Shown here piece after piece: positions 43,051-51,340 of a stretch of DNA of 64,000 bases. This DNA is from an uncultured Flavobacteriales bacterium. Lineage in GTDB: Bacteria > Bacteroidota > Bacteroidia > Flavobacteriales > CAJXXR01. The stretch spans positions 1 to 64,000 of the forward strand of contig CAJXXR010000003.1 of the NCBI GenBank assembly GCA_913063375.1. The letters are read 5' to 3'. Made by a program: the position numbers and the translations under genes. The notes under the pieces were generated by a model, which made no database searches, was not told the DNA's origin, and saw only the letters and a program-made list of their open reading frames with translations. The number at the start of each line of letters is the position of its first letter. The first letter of the stretch is position 1.

Positions 43051-43259
43051 AGGCAAAAATAGTAATGATAGGCTTCCTTCTTTATACGCTAAGTTCTTGC
43101 GTTGCAGTGAAGGAATATGAAAAAATGAATCTCAATGATCCAGACATGGCATTGTCTTCCAATAGTGAGGATAGGTTTGAAACCAATTTTCAGGCCTACC
43201 GGGAAGGTGCTTCTGGAGGCGCAGGTGGTAAATCAGGTGGTGGTTGTGGATGTAATTAA
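43047..43259 (+). CDS. DUF4266 small lipoprotein with Cys tail
   Basis: A 70-aa protein. Its ATG overlaps the apbE stop (ATGA). Lipobox SSC (Cys18) after MKAKIVMIGFLLYTLSS. The mature part is short: KEYEKMNLNDPDMALSS, then a Gly-rich tail EGASGGAGGKSGGGCGCN with two free Cys at the very end. This tail is the DUF4266 hallmark. It might bind metal or a cofactor or be a modification substrate. No classic SGAT flavin-attachment motif is seen. Confidence 0.9.
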   Translation: MKAKIVMIGFLLYTLSSCVAVKEYEKMNLNDPDMALSSNSEDRFETNFQAYREGASGGAGGKSGGGCGCN

Positions 43260-43268
43260 GCCCAGATT

Positions 43269-44663
43269 ATGAAAGGATATATTATACAAATAGGAATATT
43301 TCTATGTACACTTACTACAGCCTATGCTCAAGTAGATTCTGTGAAAGTGTTCAAGAAGAGAGTTCTGGAAAATAAAGAATTGGATTTCCTTATCAGCTAT
43401 TATAGCCAAGATGGGGACAATGCTTCTGTGACAGGAGGTGTTGGATCAGAAGAATTAACGGATCTTACACCAACTTTTATTTTGGCTATTCCCCTAAATG
43501 AAGATGATGTATTAACCATTGATGCAGCTTTATCTACCTATAGTTCCGCCTCTTCAAGTAATTTGAATCCTTTTGATTCAAAGGATGGGCCTAGCCCTTG
43601 GGTGGCCTCCTCTGGAGCCTCAAAACAGGACAGTTGGACTAGTCTGAGTATTGACTATAGCCATAGTTCAGACGATAGGAATAAGATTTGGTCGGGGCAT
43701 ATTAGTTTCTCAAATGAATATGATTATACCTCTGTTGGGCTTGGTGCAGGTATGGCACGCTTGTACAATAAAAAGAATACTGAAATTAGCCTGAAAGGAA
43801 ATATCTTTATCGATTCCTGGAATTCTCAGTTACCAGTAGAATTGCGTAGCTATCAAGGTGATATTGTTGATTTGAACACAGGGTATTTTCAAAATGTATC
43901 CATCTTAAATCAGGATGGTCAGGAGATCGATAAAAATGGTGCTGCCGTTTGGTCGCCACATTCCAATCCCTTGCAAGATGATGAATCTAGGAATAGTTAT
44001 TCCTTGTCTATTTCTTTTGCTCAAATCATTAATAAAAGAGCTCAATTTTCAATATTTGCTGATGTTGTTCAACAAACTGGTTGGTTATCTAATCCGATGC
44101 AACGTGTGTACTTTAAAGATCGAGACAACTACTATGTAGGAGATGCAGCTGATATTCCAAATTATACCAATGAAAGTAATACAGGAGTGTTTCATCTAGC
44201 GGATGATATAGAGAGATTACCAGATTCAAGACTAAAGATTCCTATTGGGGGAAGGTTCAATTATTATTTTAATGAGAACATGGTCTTGAGAACCTATTAT
44301 AGATTTTATACCGATGATTGGGGAATAAATTCAAATACCCTAAGTGTAGAACTACCTTATAAGTTGACCGATAAATATACGGTGGTGCCTGGTATTCGTT
44401 ACTATACGCAGACTGAGGCTGATTATTTTGCAGGCTATGAGGAGCATATTTCCACAAATGATTACTATTCCTCAGATTATGATTTATCTGCCTTTAATTC
44501 TACACAGTATAGTATAGGATTGAAATACAAAGATATTTTTACTAAGTTCCACATTGGAAAACTAAATTTGAAAAATTTGAATCTTAAGTATAGCTTTTAC
44601 GAAAGGGATTCAGGTTTAGTGGCTAATATTGTAACAATAGGTTGTAAGTTTATCATTGAATAG
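43269..44663 (+). CDS. DUF3570 family outer-membrane protein
   Basis: A 464-aa protein. Signal peptide ends AYAQ. The DUF3570 layout is kept: ELDFLISYYSQDGDNASVTGG, then PTFILAIPLNEDDVLTIDAA, YSSASSSNLNPFD and SIDYSHSSDD, with many amphipathic strands of a beta-barrel and a final KFIIE. It follows DUF4266 by 9 bases. The thioredoxin/ApbE/DUF4266/DUF3570 order is a recurring gene set in several phyla; function not established. Confidence 0.9.
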   Translation: MKGYIIQIGIFLCTLTTAYAQVDSVKVFKKRVLENKELDFLISYYSQDGDNASVTGGVGSEELTDLTPTFILAIPLNEDDVLTIDAALSTYSSASSSNLNPFDSKDGPSPWVASSGASKQDSWTSLSIDYSHSSDDRNKIWSGHISFSNEYDYTSVGLGAGMARLYNKKNTEISLKGNIFIDSWNSQLPVELRSYQGDIVDLNTGYFQNVSILNQDGQEIDKNGAAVWSPHSNPLQDDESRNSYSLSISFAQIINKRAQFSIFADVVQQTGWLSNPMQRVYFKDRDNYYVGDAADIPNYTNESNTGVFHLADDIERLPDSRLKIPIGGRFNYYFNENMVLRTYYRFYTDDWGINSNTLSVELPYKLTDKYTVVPGIRYYTQTEADYFAGYEEHISTNDYYSSDYDLSAFNSTQYSIGLKYKDIFTKFHIGKLNLKNLNLKYSFYERDSGLVANIVTIGCKFIIE

Positions 44664-44678
44664 AAACACCGTCTTTAG

Positions 44679-44718
44679 AAAAAAAAGTCTTTGAATTGAA
44701 TTCAAAGACTTTTTTTTG
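44679..44718. terminator. Terminator of the ApbE/DUF3570 operon
   Basis: AAAAAGTCTTTGAATT / AATTCAAAGACTTTTT palindrome followed by T8. Confidence 0.9.
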
Positions 44719-45071
44719 TTATTATTGATTTCAATTATTAGCAAGTGTTATAAATCACAATTGTTTATCTCAAAATAATTCACCTTTTTTATATAGCAAT
44801 GGCTTAATGAACGCATTTAGGTGGATTTACGGATTGTCTATTATAAGCTATCACAGGTACTTTTCTTTGGTCTTGGTTTGGTAAGTTAAGGATCTTTCCC
44901 GTTAGGTATTTTATATGGTACTAGAAGCAGGGATTCCTATACTTCCTTAATTTAACAGAAGGGAATAATATTTTTAAAGCTAAATATGCAAAATGTGGCA
45001 CTGTAAATGTTGATATATTAAATCAAATAAAGACTAAATATTGGACTACCTAAAAACGGTTATGAAAGATA
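44719..45071. other. Intergenic stretch, no gene seen
   Basis: About 350 AT-rich bases. No open frame with family resemblance and no RNA fold was found. It should hold the promoter of the CarS-like gene. Confidence 0.4.
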
Positions 45072-45596
45072 ATGGATAGTGCTAAAACACATATAATGCT
45101 TCTTTTTTTACCTATGTTTTTTGCGAATGTAATGCATATGGTAATTGTTAAGAAAAACTGGTTTTCACCATTGGCGATTCCAATATCGGTACAGCATTTT
45201 GGAAGCAGCAAGACTTGGAGAGGATTTGTTGTATTAGGGATTTTGAGTGCCATAGTTAGTTATTTTAGCAATCATTATTTTGGTCCTTTTTACTTTTTAG
45301 ATAGTCAGGCCTTATGGGTAGGAGCCGGATTAGGGATTACCTATATGTGTTTTGAACTTCCGAATTCCTTTATCAAAAGAAGATTGGGTATCAAAAATGG
45401 AGCCCAGTCTATGCGCTTTAAGTACTTTCAAGCATTTGTAGATAAGTCCGATTCTCTCATAGGTATATTATTGTACTATAAGATAGTTACTCAAATACCA
45501 TTTAGTAGTGTAGCTATATTGTATTTGGTATCCCTCTCCATCCATATAACAGTTTCATATACATTAGTGATGATCAAGGTTAAAAAATCCTTTTAA
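45072..45596 (+). CDS. CDP-archaeol synthase (CarS)-like membrane protein
   Basis: A 174-aa protein with four to five membrane helices. It matches the CarS/CDP-diglyceride synthase-like family: SVQHFGSSKTWRGFVVLGIL, GLGITYMCFELPNSFIKRRL and FQAFVDKSDSLIGILLYY. In archaea CarS makes CDP-activated ether lipid. A bacterial homolog probably activates an alcohol or lipid with CTP; the exact product cannot be told. Single gene. Confidence 0.85.
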   Translation: MDSAKTHIMLLFLPMFFANVMHMVIVKKNWFSPLAIPISVQHFGSSKTWRGFVVLGILSAIVSYFSNHYFGPFYFLDSQALWVGAGLGITYMCFELPNSFIKRRLGIKNGAQSMRFKYFQAFVDKSDSLIGILLYYKIVTQIPFSSVAILYLVSLSIHITVSYTLVMIKVKKSF

Positions 45597-45720
45597 ATCC
45601 ATTTTAGAAACGAATCAGAAGGGGTCAAAAGTTGCAGTTTTAGGTCAATTAATAGGCTTTGGAGTGGTTGTTCTAGATGGTTTTGTGATTGGATACAAGT
45701 TGATTGAATATAAAAGATAA
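45574..45720 (+). pseudogene. Start-less membrane-segment reading frame
   Basis: A 48-codon frame directly after a TGA, overlapping the end of the CarS-like gene in another frame, that reads sensibly as KSILETNQKGSKVAVLGQLI, then GFGVVVLDGFVIGYKLIEYK, one membrane helix with charged ends. There is no ATG, GTG or TTG at its head. It may be the tail of a deleted membrane protein gene. Weakly supported. Confidence 0.35.
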
Positions 45721-45772
45721 CTTTTGTTTTTAATATTTTAATTCTCGAAGAGAAATCTATTCGATTTAATCC

Positions 45773-45800
45773 TTTGATAAAAGGAGATTATGTATATTCG
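45773..45800 (+). promoter_or_regulatory. Candidate promoter of the DUF3857 gene at 45836
   Basis: TTTG (45773-45776), 16 bp, then TATATTCG (45793-45800), one mismatch from TAnnTTTG. About 35 bases before the ATG. Confidence 0.35.
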
Positions 45801-45835
45801 GAGCAATCTAATATAACATTATAATTCTCCTTTTA

Positions 45836-47941
45836 ATGAAAATAATTTATACCAAAATTATAGGTCTATTCGTTTCGTTCCTTTTAATATTTACTTCATC
45901 CAGTTTGGCATTAACGCCAAATTCCTTTTCCAAAGATTCTGAAGATGTACTAATTCTAGCCGAAGAAAATACCATTGAAATATTGGGAAAGGCAATTCTC
46001 TCCATGCACGTTTATATTAGCAAAAAAGTAACGTATAAAATTAATAATACTGCCGGTATAGAGAAAGTGAATAAGCTCGTTTTACCAGAAACTTTTGATC
46101 CTAGCTATATTAGTCATCATGCTAAAGCAAGGAAACACACCTATGCATTTTCTAGCCTAAAATGTGAATTTATTAAAGGAACTATTACACGTACTAATGG
46201 AGAGGTAGTAGTTGCTGAGATTTCATCAACCATTGAGCCTGTTGAAATGTTGGTAGTAGAAAATATGCTATATGGTAATTTTGAAAAATTGCATTATCAG
46301 ATAGACAACCTTCAAGCGGGGGATGTGGTGAGTTTAGAATATAAATATAATTTTCCCTATCGCGAAAACGTGTTTAGAATGTTTTCATTTCGTGTCTTCT
46401 TCCACAATGATATCTATAAAGAAAAGTATTCTTTAACAGTAAGACATAACCCAAAATTAGATTTTGAATTAACCACCGAAAATAAGGCTGATATTGACAG
46501 TTCATCATTGGCTGGTAAAGTGAAAGAATATCGATGGGAGGAAGAGAAATTGATGGGGTGTATTTCAGAGCAGGGGAGTCATCCGTATAGAACCTTACCC
46601 CATATTGTTTTTTCCCCAAAGCCGGTTGAATTTTTATATACCCTACCAAATTCTGTGAATCAGGAATTTATTCCTTTTTATGCATTGTACGCTAGGTTAA
46701 GGGAAAAAAGACATATTAAAACGGCAAATTCCATTTTACAAGGAGTGAATACCAGGCAGCTAACACAAATCTATAGATTTGTTAAAAATGAAACCTTGGA
46801 TATTCAAGATGATAGCCTTGGAATTTATAAGCTCCAAAAAATTAATAATACCATTACGGATAACTTTACTTTTCAGGATGATATAAAATATTTCAAGGGC
46901 TATGATATGAAAGATGCAAAAATGGGGGATAATATTACTAAAATGAACCTTAGAGATATTAGCCGCTATGAACTGTATTCAGCATTGATTTTAAAACTTG
47001 ATCTTAGTTATTTTACAACTTATCTATGTGATAATCGCGTGGGTCAAATAAGTAATAATTATTTCTTCCCTATGTATGAAAGTGATTATCTATTGGCTTC
47101 GGTGATGAAGGATAATACGATCCATTATATATATCCTAAAAAATCTAGTTTTGGTTATTATTTAGATGAAATCCCCTTTTATTATGAGAATGCTGTGGGT
47201 AGGTTGGTTCATTTGAATGACTATAATGATAGGTTAAAACCAATAAGTACGGATGAAAGGTTAGTAAAATTACCAACTTCAAATCTGAAAAATAATGTAC
47301 GTAAAAGTAATGTTCAAGTTCAAATTAATTTAGATAGTCTATCCATAGATTTTGATGCTAGTATCCGTTTAATGGGACAATTTTCTACACTTACCAGAGG
47401 AGTATACCAGTACAATGAATTGGATGAAACAATTAATGATTGTTACCATCAGAAGTTATGGGATATCAATGACAGTATTTTGGTTAAAAATAAAAAGGTA
47501 GAGGTGAAGAAAAAGGTCTTCCCATATACTACGAATGTGAAGGCTAGTTATTCTTCAAATGACCTTTTGATTAGTACAGATAGCAGCTATACCTTAGACC
47601 TATCAAATTGGTTTAATCATATATATTATAAAGACTTTAGCGCTGTTAATCGCCAATTGGATTTCTATACTGATTTTACAGGAAAAGATGCTATTTCCTA
47701 TGCTATAGAGTTTGATAAAGACATTGAACTAATAGGGGAGTATCAAAATTTTACGATTAACAATGAATTTGGGGCTTATAGCTTTATGATTCAGCAAGTG
47801 AAACCTAATACCATTAAGGTAGCTAGTTTTTTCACTGTTAAGAATGGAACACTAGGAAAAGATCAGGTTCAGGCAGTAGAACACATCTATACGAAAATCC
47901 AAGAATTGGAAAAATTTAAACTGAATTTCAAACTGCTTTAA
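45836..47941 (+). CDS. DUF3857/transglutaminase-like protein, catalytic triad lost
   Basis: A 701-aa protein with leader IIGLFVSFLLIFTSSSLAL. It shares the general plan of the proteins at 36245 and 38142: N-terminal beta domain (YISKKVTYKINNTAGIEKVN, GTITRTNGEVV, LQAGDVVSLEYKY), a central helical part and a final beta domain (FTGKDAISYAIEFDKDIELI). At the expected Cys site the sequence reads ISRYELYSALILKL, with no Cys, so the enzyme is probably inactive and structural. It stands alone, 5.7 kb from the other two. Confidence 0.82.
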   Translation: MKIIYTKIIGLFVSFLLIFTSSSLALTPNSFSKDSEDVLILAEENTIEILGKAILSMHVYISKKVTYKINNTAGIEKVNKLVLPETFDPSYISHHAKARKHTYAFSSLKCEFIKGTITRTNGEVVVAEISSTIEPVEMLVVENMLYGNFEKLHYQIDNLQAGDVVSLEYKYNFPYRENVFRMFSFRVFFHNDIYKEKYSLTVRHNPKLDFELTTENKADIDSSSLAGKVKEYRWEEEKLMGCISEQGSHPYRTLPHIVFSPKPVEFLYTLPNSVNQEFIPFYALYARLREKRHIKTANSILQGVNTRQLTQIYRFVKNETLDIQDDSLGIYKLQKINNTITDNFTFQDDIKYFKGYDMKDAKMGDNITKMNLRDISRYELYSALILKLDLSYFTTYLCDNRVGQISNNYFFPMYESDYLLASVMKDNTIHYIYPKKSSFGYYLDEIPFYYENAVGRLVHLNDYNDRLKPISTDERLVKLPTSNLKNNVRKSNVQVQINLDSLSIDFDASIRLMGQFSTLTRGVYQYNELDETINDCYHQKLWDINDSILVKNKKVEVKKKVFPYTTNVKASYSSNDLLISTDSSYTLDLSNWFNHIYYKDFSAVNRQLDFYTDFTGKDAISYAIEFDKDIELIGEYQNFTINNEFGAYSFMIQQVKPNTIKVASFFTVKNGTLGKDQVQAVEHIYTKIQELEKFKLNFKLL

Positions 47942-48148
47942 GGAATCTAAAAAGAAGACTATAGGAAAGTATGGTTCTTGGCTTCACTTAGCCTTGTTGC
48001 GGTTGTTTCTTGTGTATTTGTTTGATTTATATAGGGATGCTAATAGCGCTTTTGTTTTTTTAATTATAAAAATACCATTCTGATTTATTTTTTATTCATA
48101 AATTGGATTGCTTTTAAGCTTTAAAAACTCTCAATACTATTTCATTTC

Positions 48149-50053
48149 ATGTTAATTTTCAATCGATTTCTATCTTTTATATTTTTAAGTCTAATTTCAA
48201 CTCAAATTTTTGCGCAAGGCATTGAACTTGGTTGGGTAAACACCATAGGTGGTACACTCACAGATCATGGTCAATCTGTAGCTACGGATTTTGATGGGAA
48301 TGTCTATATCACCGGAGATTTTGAAGGGACTGTGGATTTTCATCCTGGTACTCCTGTTGTAAATCTTACCGCTGTAGGATTACAAGATGTTTTCATTCAA
48401 AAATTTGATGCCAATGGTGAATTTGTTTGGGCACAATCCATAGGAGGTATAGGTGGCGAAAGTGGTCATTATATACATCTGGATAATGCCGGGAATGTAT
48501 ATGTAACAGGTAATTTTCAATATACCATTGATTTCGATCCTAGTGAAGCAGAATTTTTACTTTCTAGTAATGGTGGTTTTGATGTCTTTATATTCAAACT
48601 CGATACTAATGGCCAATTTATTTGGGCCAAATCGCTAGGGGGTAGTGGGTTTGATTTTTCAACTTCCATTATTTCCGACTCCTCAAAAAACATTTATTTA
48701 ACGGGTACTTTTGGTGGCGGTGTGGATTTTGACCCAGGTTCCAGTGTCAGTATGGAGTATAGTCAAGGAGTCAGCGATATTTTTGTTTTGAAGTTAGATT
48801 CATTGGGAGACTATGATTGGGCTAAAACAATGGGAGGTTCAGGCCCCTCCACTTCTAAGGGCTTAACCATCGATATGGTAAGCTCAGGAGACTTGTTTAT
48901 AACGGGTAATTATAGTAATACGGTAGATTTTGATCCAGGTGTTGGCGTTTTTAATATGACATCAGAAGGAGCAGCCGATATATTTGTTATGAAATTGGAT
49001 AGTGATGGAGAATTGATTTGGGTAAATTCTTATGGGGATGGCCTGAATGATTTTGGTATTTCATTGTGTACAGATTTTAGTAATAATATTTATGTTACCG
49101 GTAATTTCTTTGGTACTATTGATTTTGATGCAGGTCCAGGTCAGTATAATTTGACTGCAGATGAGGTTGATGTGTACGTAATGAAAATGAATAGTAACGG
49201 TGGTCTTATTTGGGCAAAATCCTTTGGTTCCCCAAGTTGGGATTTTGTACATGATATCTCCGTAAGCAATACCAATTCTGTATATCTAACAGGTGAATTT
49301 CAGGGTGTCGTAGATTTCGATCTTAGTGATTCTACTTTTAATGTAGCTTCAGATTATGTGGATATTTATCTTCTTAAATTGAGTAGTTTAGGAGAATTTG
49401 AATGGGTAAATACCTATGGTGAAGAAGGAAGAGACGGAGGGCAATCTATATGGTTTGATGATTGGGGAGATCTATTAATCACAGGTTATTTTGAGGATAG
49501 TACAGACTTCGATCCTAGTTTTGATGAAGAATACAAGGTTTCCAATGGAGAAGAGGATATTTTTATTGAGAAGATTAAGATCTGTCCACTTGACTTGAGT
49601 ACTGTGGTTATGAATTTTAGCGTAGAAACAGCTGAGATAGATGCGGAATATCAATGGTATGATTGTGGGAATGGTTTTACGGCAATTATAGGTGAGGATG
49701 AGCAAATTTATTACCCTATTTCAGATGGGCAATATGCCGTAGAGGTGTCTAAAGATGGTTGTATTGGAATTTCAGAATGTATTAGTTTCAATAGTATTGG
49801 GGTGGAGGAAATTACTGCTTTTAAACAGCTCAAAATTTTTCCAAATCCAAGTACTGGAATGGTTAATATCAATTTAGGTGAGGTCAAGGAATTGAATATT
49901 TCCGTGTATACAATTACTGGGCAGGAGATTCTGTCATTTGAAAATATCCTCGGGCCGAGCTATTCATTTGATTTGGCCACTACGGCAGGCATCTACTTTA
50001 TTGAAATTGAAATTGAAGGAGAAGTTAAATTCTATAAGTTAGTTGTAGAATAA
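48149..50053 (+). CDS. Secreted SBBP beta-propeller protein with Cys-module and T9SS sorting domain
   Basis: A 634-aa protein. Signal peptide MLIFNRFLSFIFLSLISTQI, ending FAQ. About eight clean SBBP-type repeats of about 55 aa (e.g. NVYITGDFEGTVDFHPG, FIQKFDANGEFVWAQSIGG). The Cys module at about 490-545 (AEYQWYDCGNGF, QYAVEVSKDGCIGISEC) is shared with the proteins at 8052 and 58183. T9SS sorting domain IFPNPSTGMVNINLG to KLVVE. The repeats are more regular than in the 277/2533 pair. Surface protein, ligand unknown. Confidence 0.92.
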   Translation: MLIFNRFLSFIFLSLISTQIFAQGIELGWVNTIGGTLTDHGQSVATDFDGNVYITGDFEGTVDFHPGTPVVNLTAVGLQDVFIQKFDANGEFVWAQSIGGIGGESGHYIHLDNAGNVYVTGNFQYTIDFDPSEAEFLLSSNGGFDVFIFKLDTNGQFIWAKSLGGSGFDFSTSIISDSSKNIYLTGTFGGGVDFDPGSSVSMEYSQGVSDIFVLKLDSLGDYDWAKTMGGSGPSTSKGLTIDMVSSGDLFITGNYSNTVDFDPGVGVFNMTSEGAADIFVMKLDSDGELIWVNSYGDGLNDFGISLCTDFSNNIYVTGNFFGTIDFDAGPGQYNLTADEVDVYVMKMNSNGGLIWAKSFGSPSWDFVHDISVSNTNSVYLTGEFQGVVDFDLSDSTFNVASDYVDIYLLKLSSLGEFEWVNTYGEEGRDGGQSIWFDDWGDLLITGYFEDSTDFDPSFDEEYKVSNGEEDIFIEKIKICPLDLSTVVMNFSVETAEIDAEYQWYDCGNGFTAIIGEDEQIYYPISDGQYAVEVSKDGCIGISECISFNSIGVEEITAFKQLKIFPNPSTGMVNINLGEVKELNISVYTITGQEILSFENILGPSYSFDLATTAGIYFIEIEIEGEVKFYKLVVE

Positions 50054-50081
50054 AGAGGAAAATTGATTTTATTAATTAATA

Positions 50082-50358
50082 ATGCCTCTTTATTTCGCTC
50101 AAGCCGCTGGGCTCTTTCTTTTTTCATTCGATAAAAAAGTAAGCAATCCCGGACGTCCGGGAGCCAAAATAAGGATCGCCCTTTGGGACATTCATTTCGT
50201 TACTGCAGGCTACTTTTCTTTTCCTTTCAGTCAAAGAAACGCCATTTCGTTCCTACATTCGTTCAATCTTAATTTTGACTATTTAGAAATTCAAACCAGT
50301 AAAACTATATCGACATTTTCTTATAATTAAAAAGAAGTCTTGTCCCGGATGTCCAGGA
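50082..50358. repeat. GC-richer palindromic repeat region
   Basis: A locally GC-rich patch contains the perfect 14-bp palindrome CCCGGACGTCCGGG (50147-50160). A degraded copy, CCCGGATGTCCAGG, lies near 50345-50358. An 82-codon open frame crosses the patch (start 50082), but its codons fall over the palindrome and no family was recognised, so it is listed as a repeat element rather than a gene. Probably an interspersed Bacteroidota element. Confidence 0.5.
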
Positions 50359-50442
50359 TTGGTTCATTTTGTATCAAGGCAAAAGAATAGAAGGTTTCCA
50401 CTTAAGTGAAGTTGCAAGAAGAATGAGTAAGTAGATGAATGA

Positions 50443-51009
50443 TTAATCTGTAATAGTATAAGTTAAGGTAACTGTAGAATTAACATCCTCCACATTTAAA
50501 TCTGCGAAATCTCCAACAAATTTTAGTATGTATTTCAGTTTATGCCCTTTTTTCCAGCCGTTTCCTGTATAGGCTGATCCTATACCTGTTATAATATTTG
50601 TAGGTATAACACTTGGGAAAATCAAACCTTCTGTAGCACCTAAGGTTCCATCTCCGTTATTATTGGCGGCAAATGTTTTTAACTTAAGTTGAAGGCCATC
50701 TACGTCTGGAATGTTATCTGCAGAAACGCTTATGTTTCTTTGATTTCCAGAGCTAGCAATAATTGAGGTATAGTTCAACCATAATGAAGCGTTTCTCTTT
50801 AGTACTTTTAGTACCTTTCCAGCTTCAAGGTCATCAGCATTCACTGCCAAATTGATATCTTCTATTCCATTCTTTCCTTCAATGTCTAGAATAGCTATTT
50901 CAGGAATACTTACAGCAACAGAATGACCTTCTCCAGCACTATTTTGTGCGGTAGCTCCCTTAAATCCTATAAGGGTGATTAAAGCCATAAGTTGAATAAT
51001 CCTTTTCAT
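50443..51009 (-). CDS. Secreted beta-rich protein, fimbrial/WxL-like
   Basis: A 188-aa protein with signal peptide MKRIIQLMALITLIGFKGAT, ending AQ. The mature part is Ala/Ile/Asn-rich with alternating pattern (SVAVSIPEIAILDIEG, NASLWLNYTSIIASSG, LKYILKFVGDFADL, STVTLTYTITD). The strand-rich end and NASLWLNYTS recall WxL/DUF4402-type surface proteins, though no signature is secure. Single gene. Confidence 0.65.
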   Translation of the reverse strand: MKRIIQLMALITLIGFKGATAQNSAGEGHSVAVSIPEIAILDIEGKNGIEDINLAVNADDLEAGKVLKVLKRNASLWLNYTSIIASSGNQRNISVSADNIPDVDGLQLKLKTFAANNNGDGTLGATEGLIFPSVIPTNIITGIGSAYTGNGWKKGHKLKYILKFVGDFADLNVEDVNSTVTLTYTITD

Positions 51010-51340
51010 ATTGTATGCCTTGCTTATAATTATTGTACAAGAGTACTATCTAATGCCTGATAACGAATGAGCTTATCGTTGAACGGTAGAAAGGTGTAGT
51101 TGAGTTGTATTTTTAGACATGTTACAGGAGTGTTGTTAAAATTCATGAAGTAATTTTTTGGTACATATCTTAGCTGTAAAAATTGATTGTGCTTTTATTG
51201 ATAAACAACTTATTAACAGTACAACTTCAGCTCATTCAAGTTTTGTTGTCTTTGTTCGGCATTATATGTACATAAATTAGTAGAATGCTCTCTTGAATAC
51301 CATGCTTTTTAATAAATTCGCAGTCTTAAAGAAAAGTAAT
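51010..51340. other. Divergent intergenic region
   Basis: AT-rich spacer between the secreted protein gene (minus) and the ABC-F gene (plus). It should hold both promoters; no strong consensus pair was found. An open frame in-phase with the ABC-F gene from 51293 was judged too leaderless to be its start. Confidence 0.4.

Noticed and set aside
50082..50330. 82-codon open frame reading MPLYFAQAAGLFLF
   Set aside because: It crosses a GC-rich palindrome, shows no family resemblance and fits a repeat element better than a gene.
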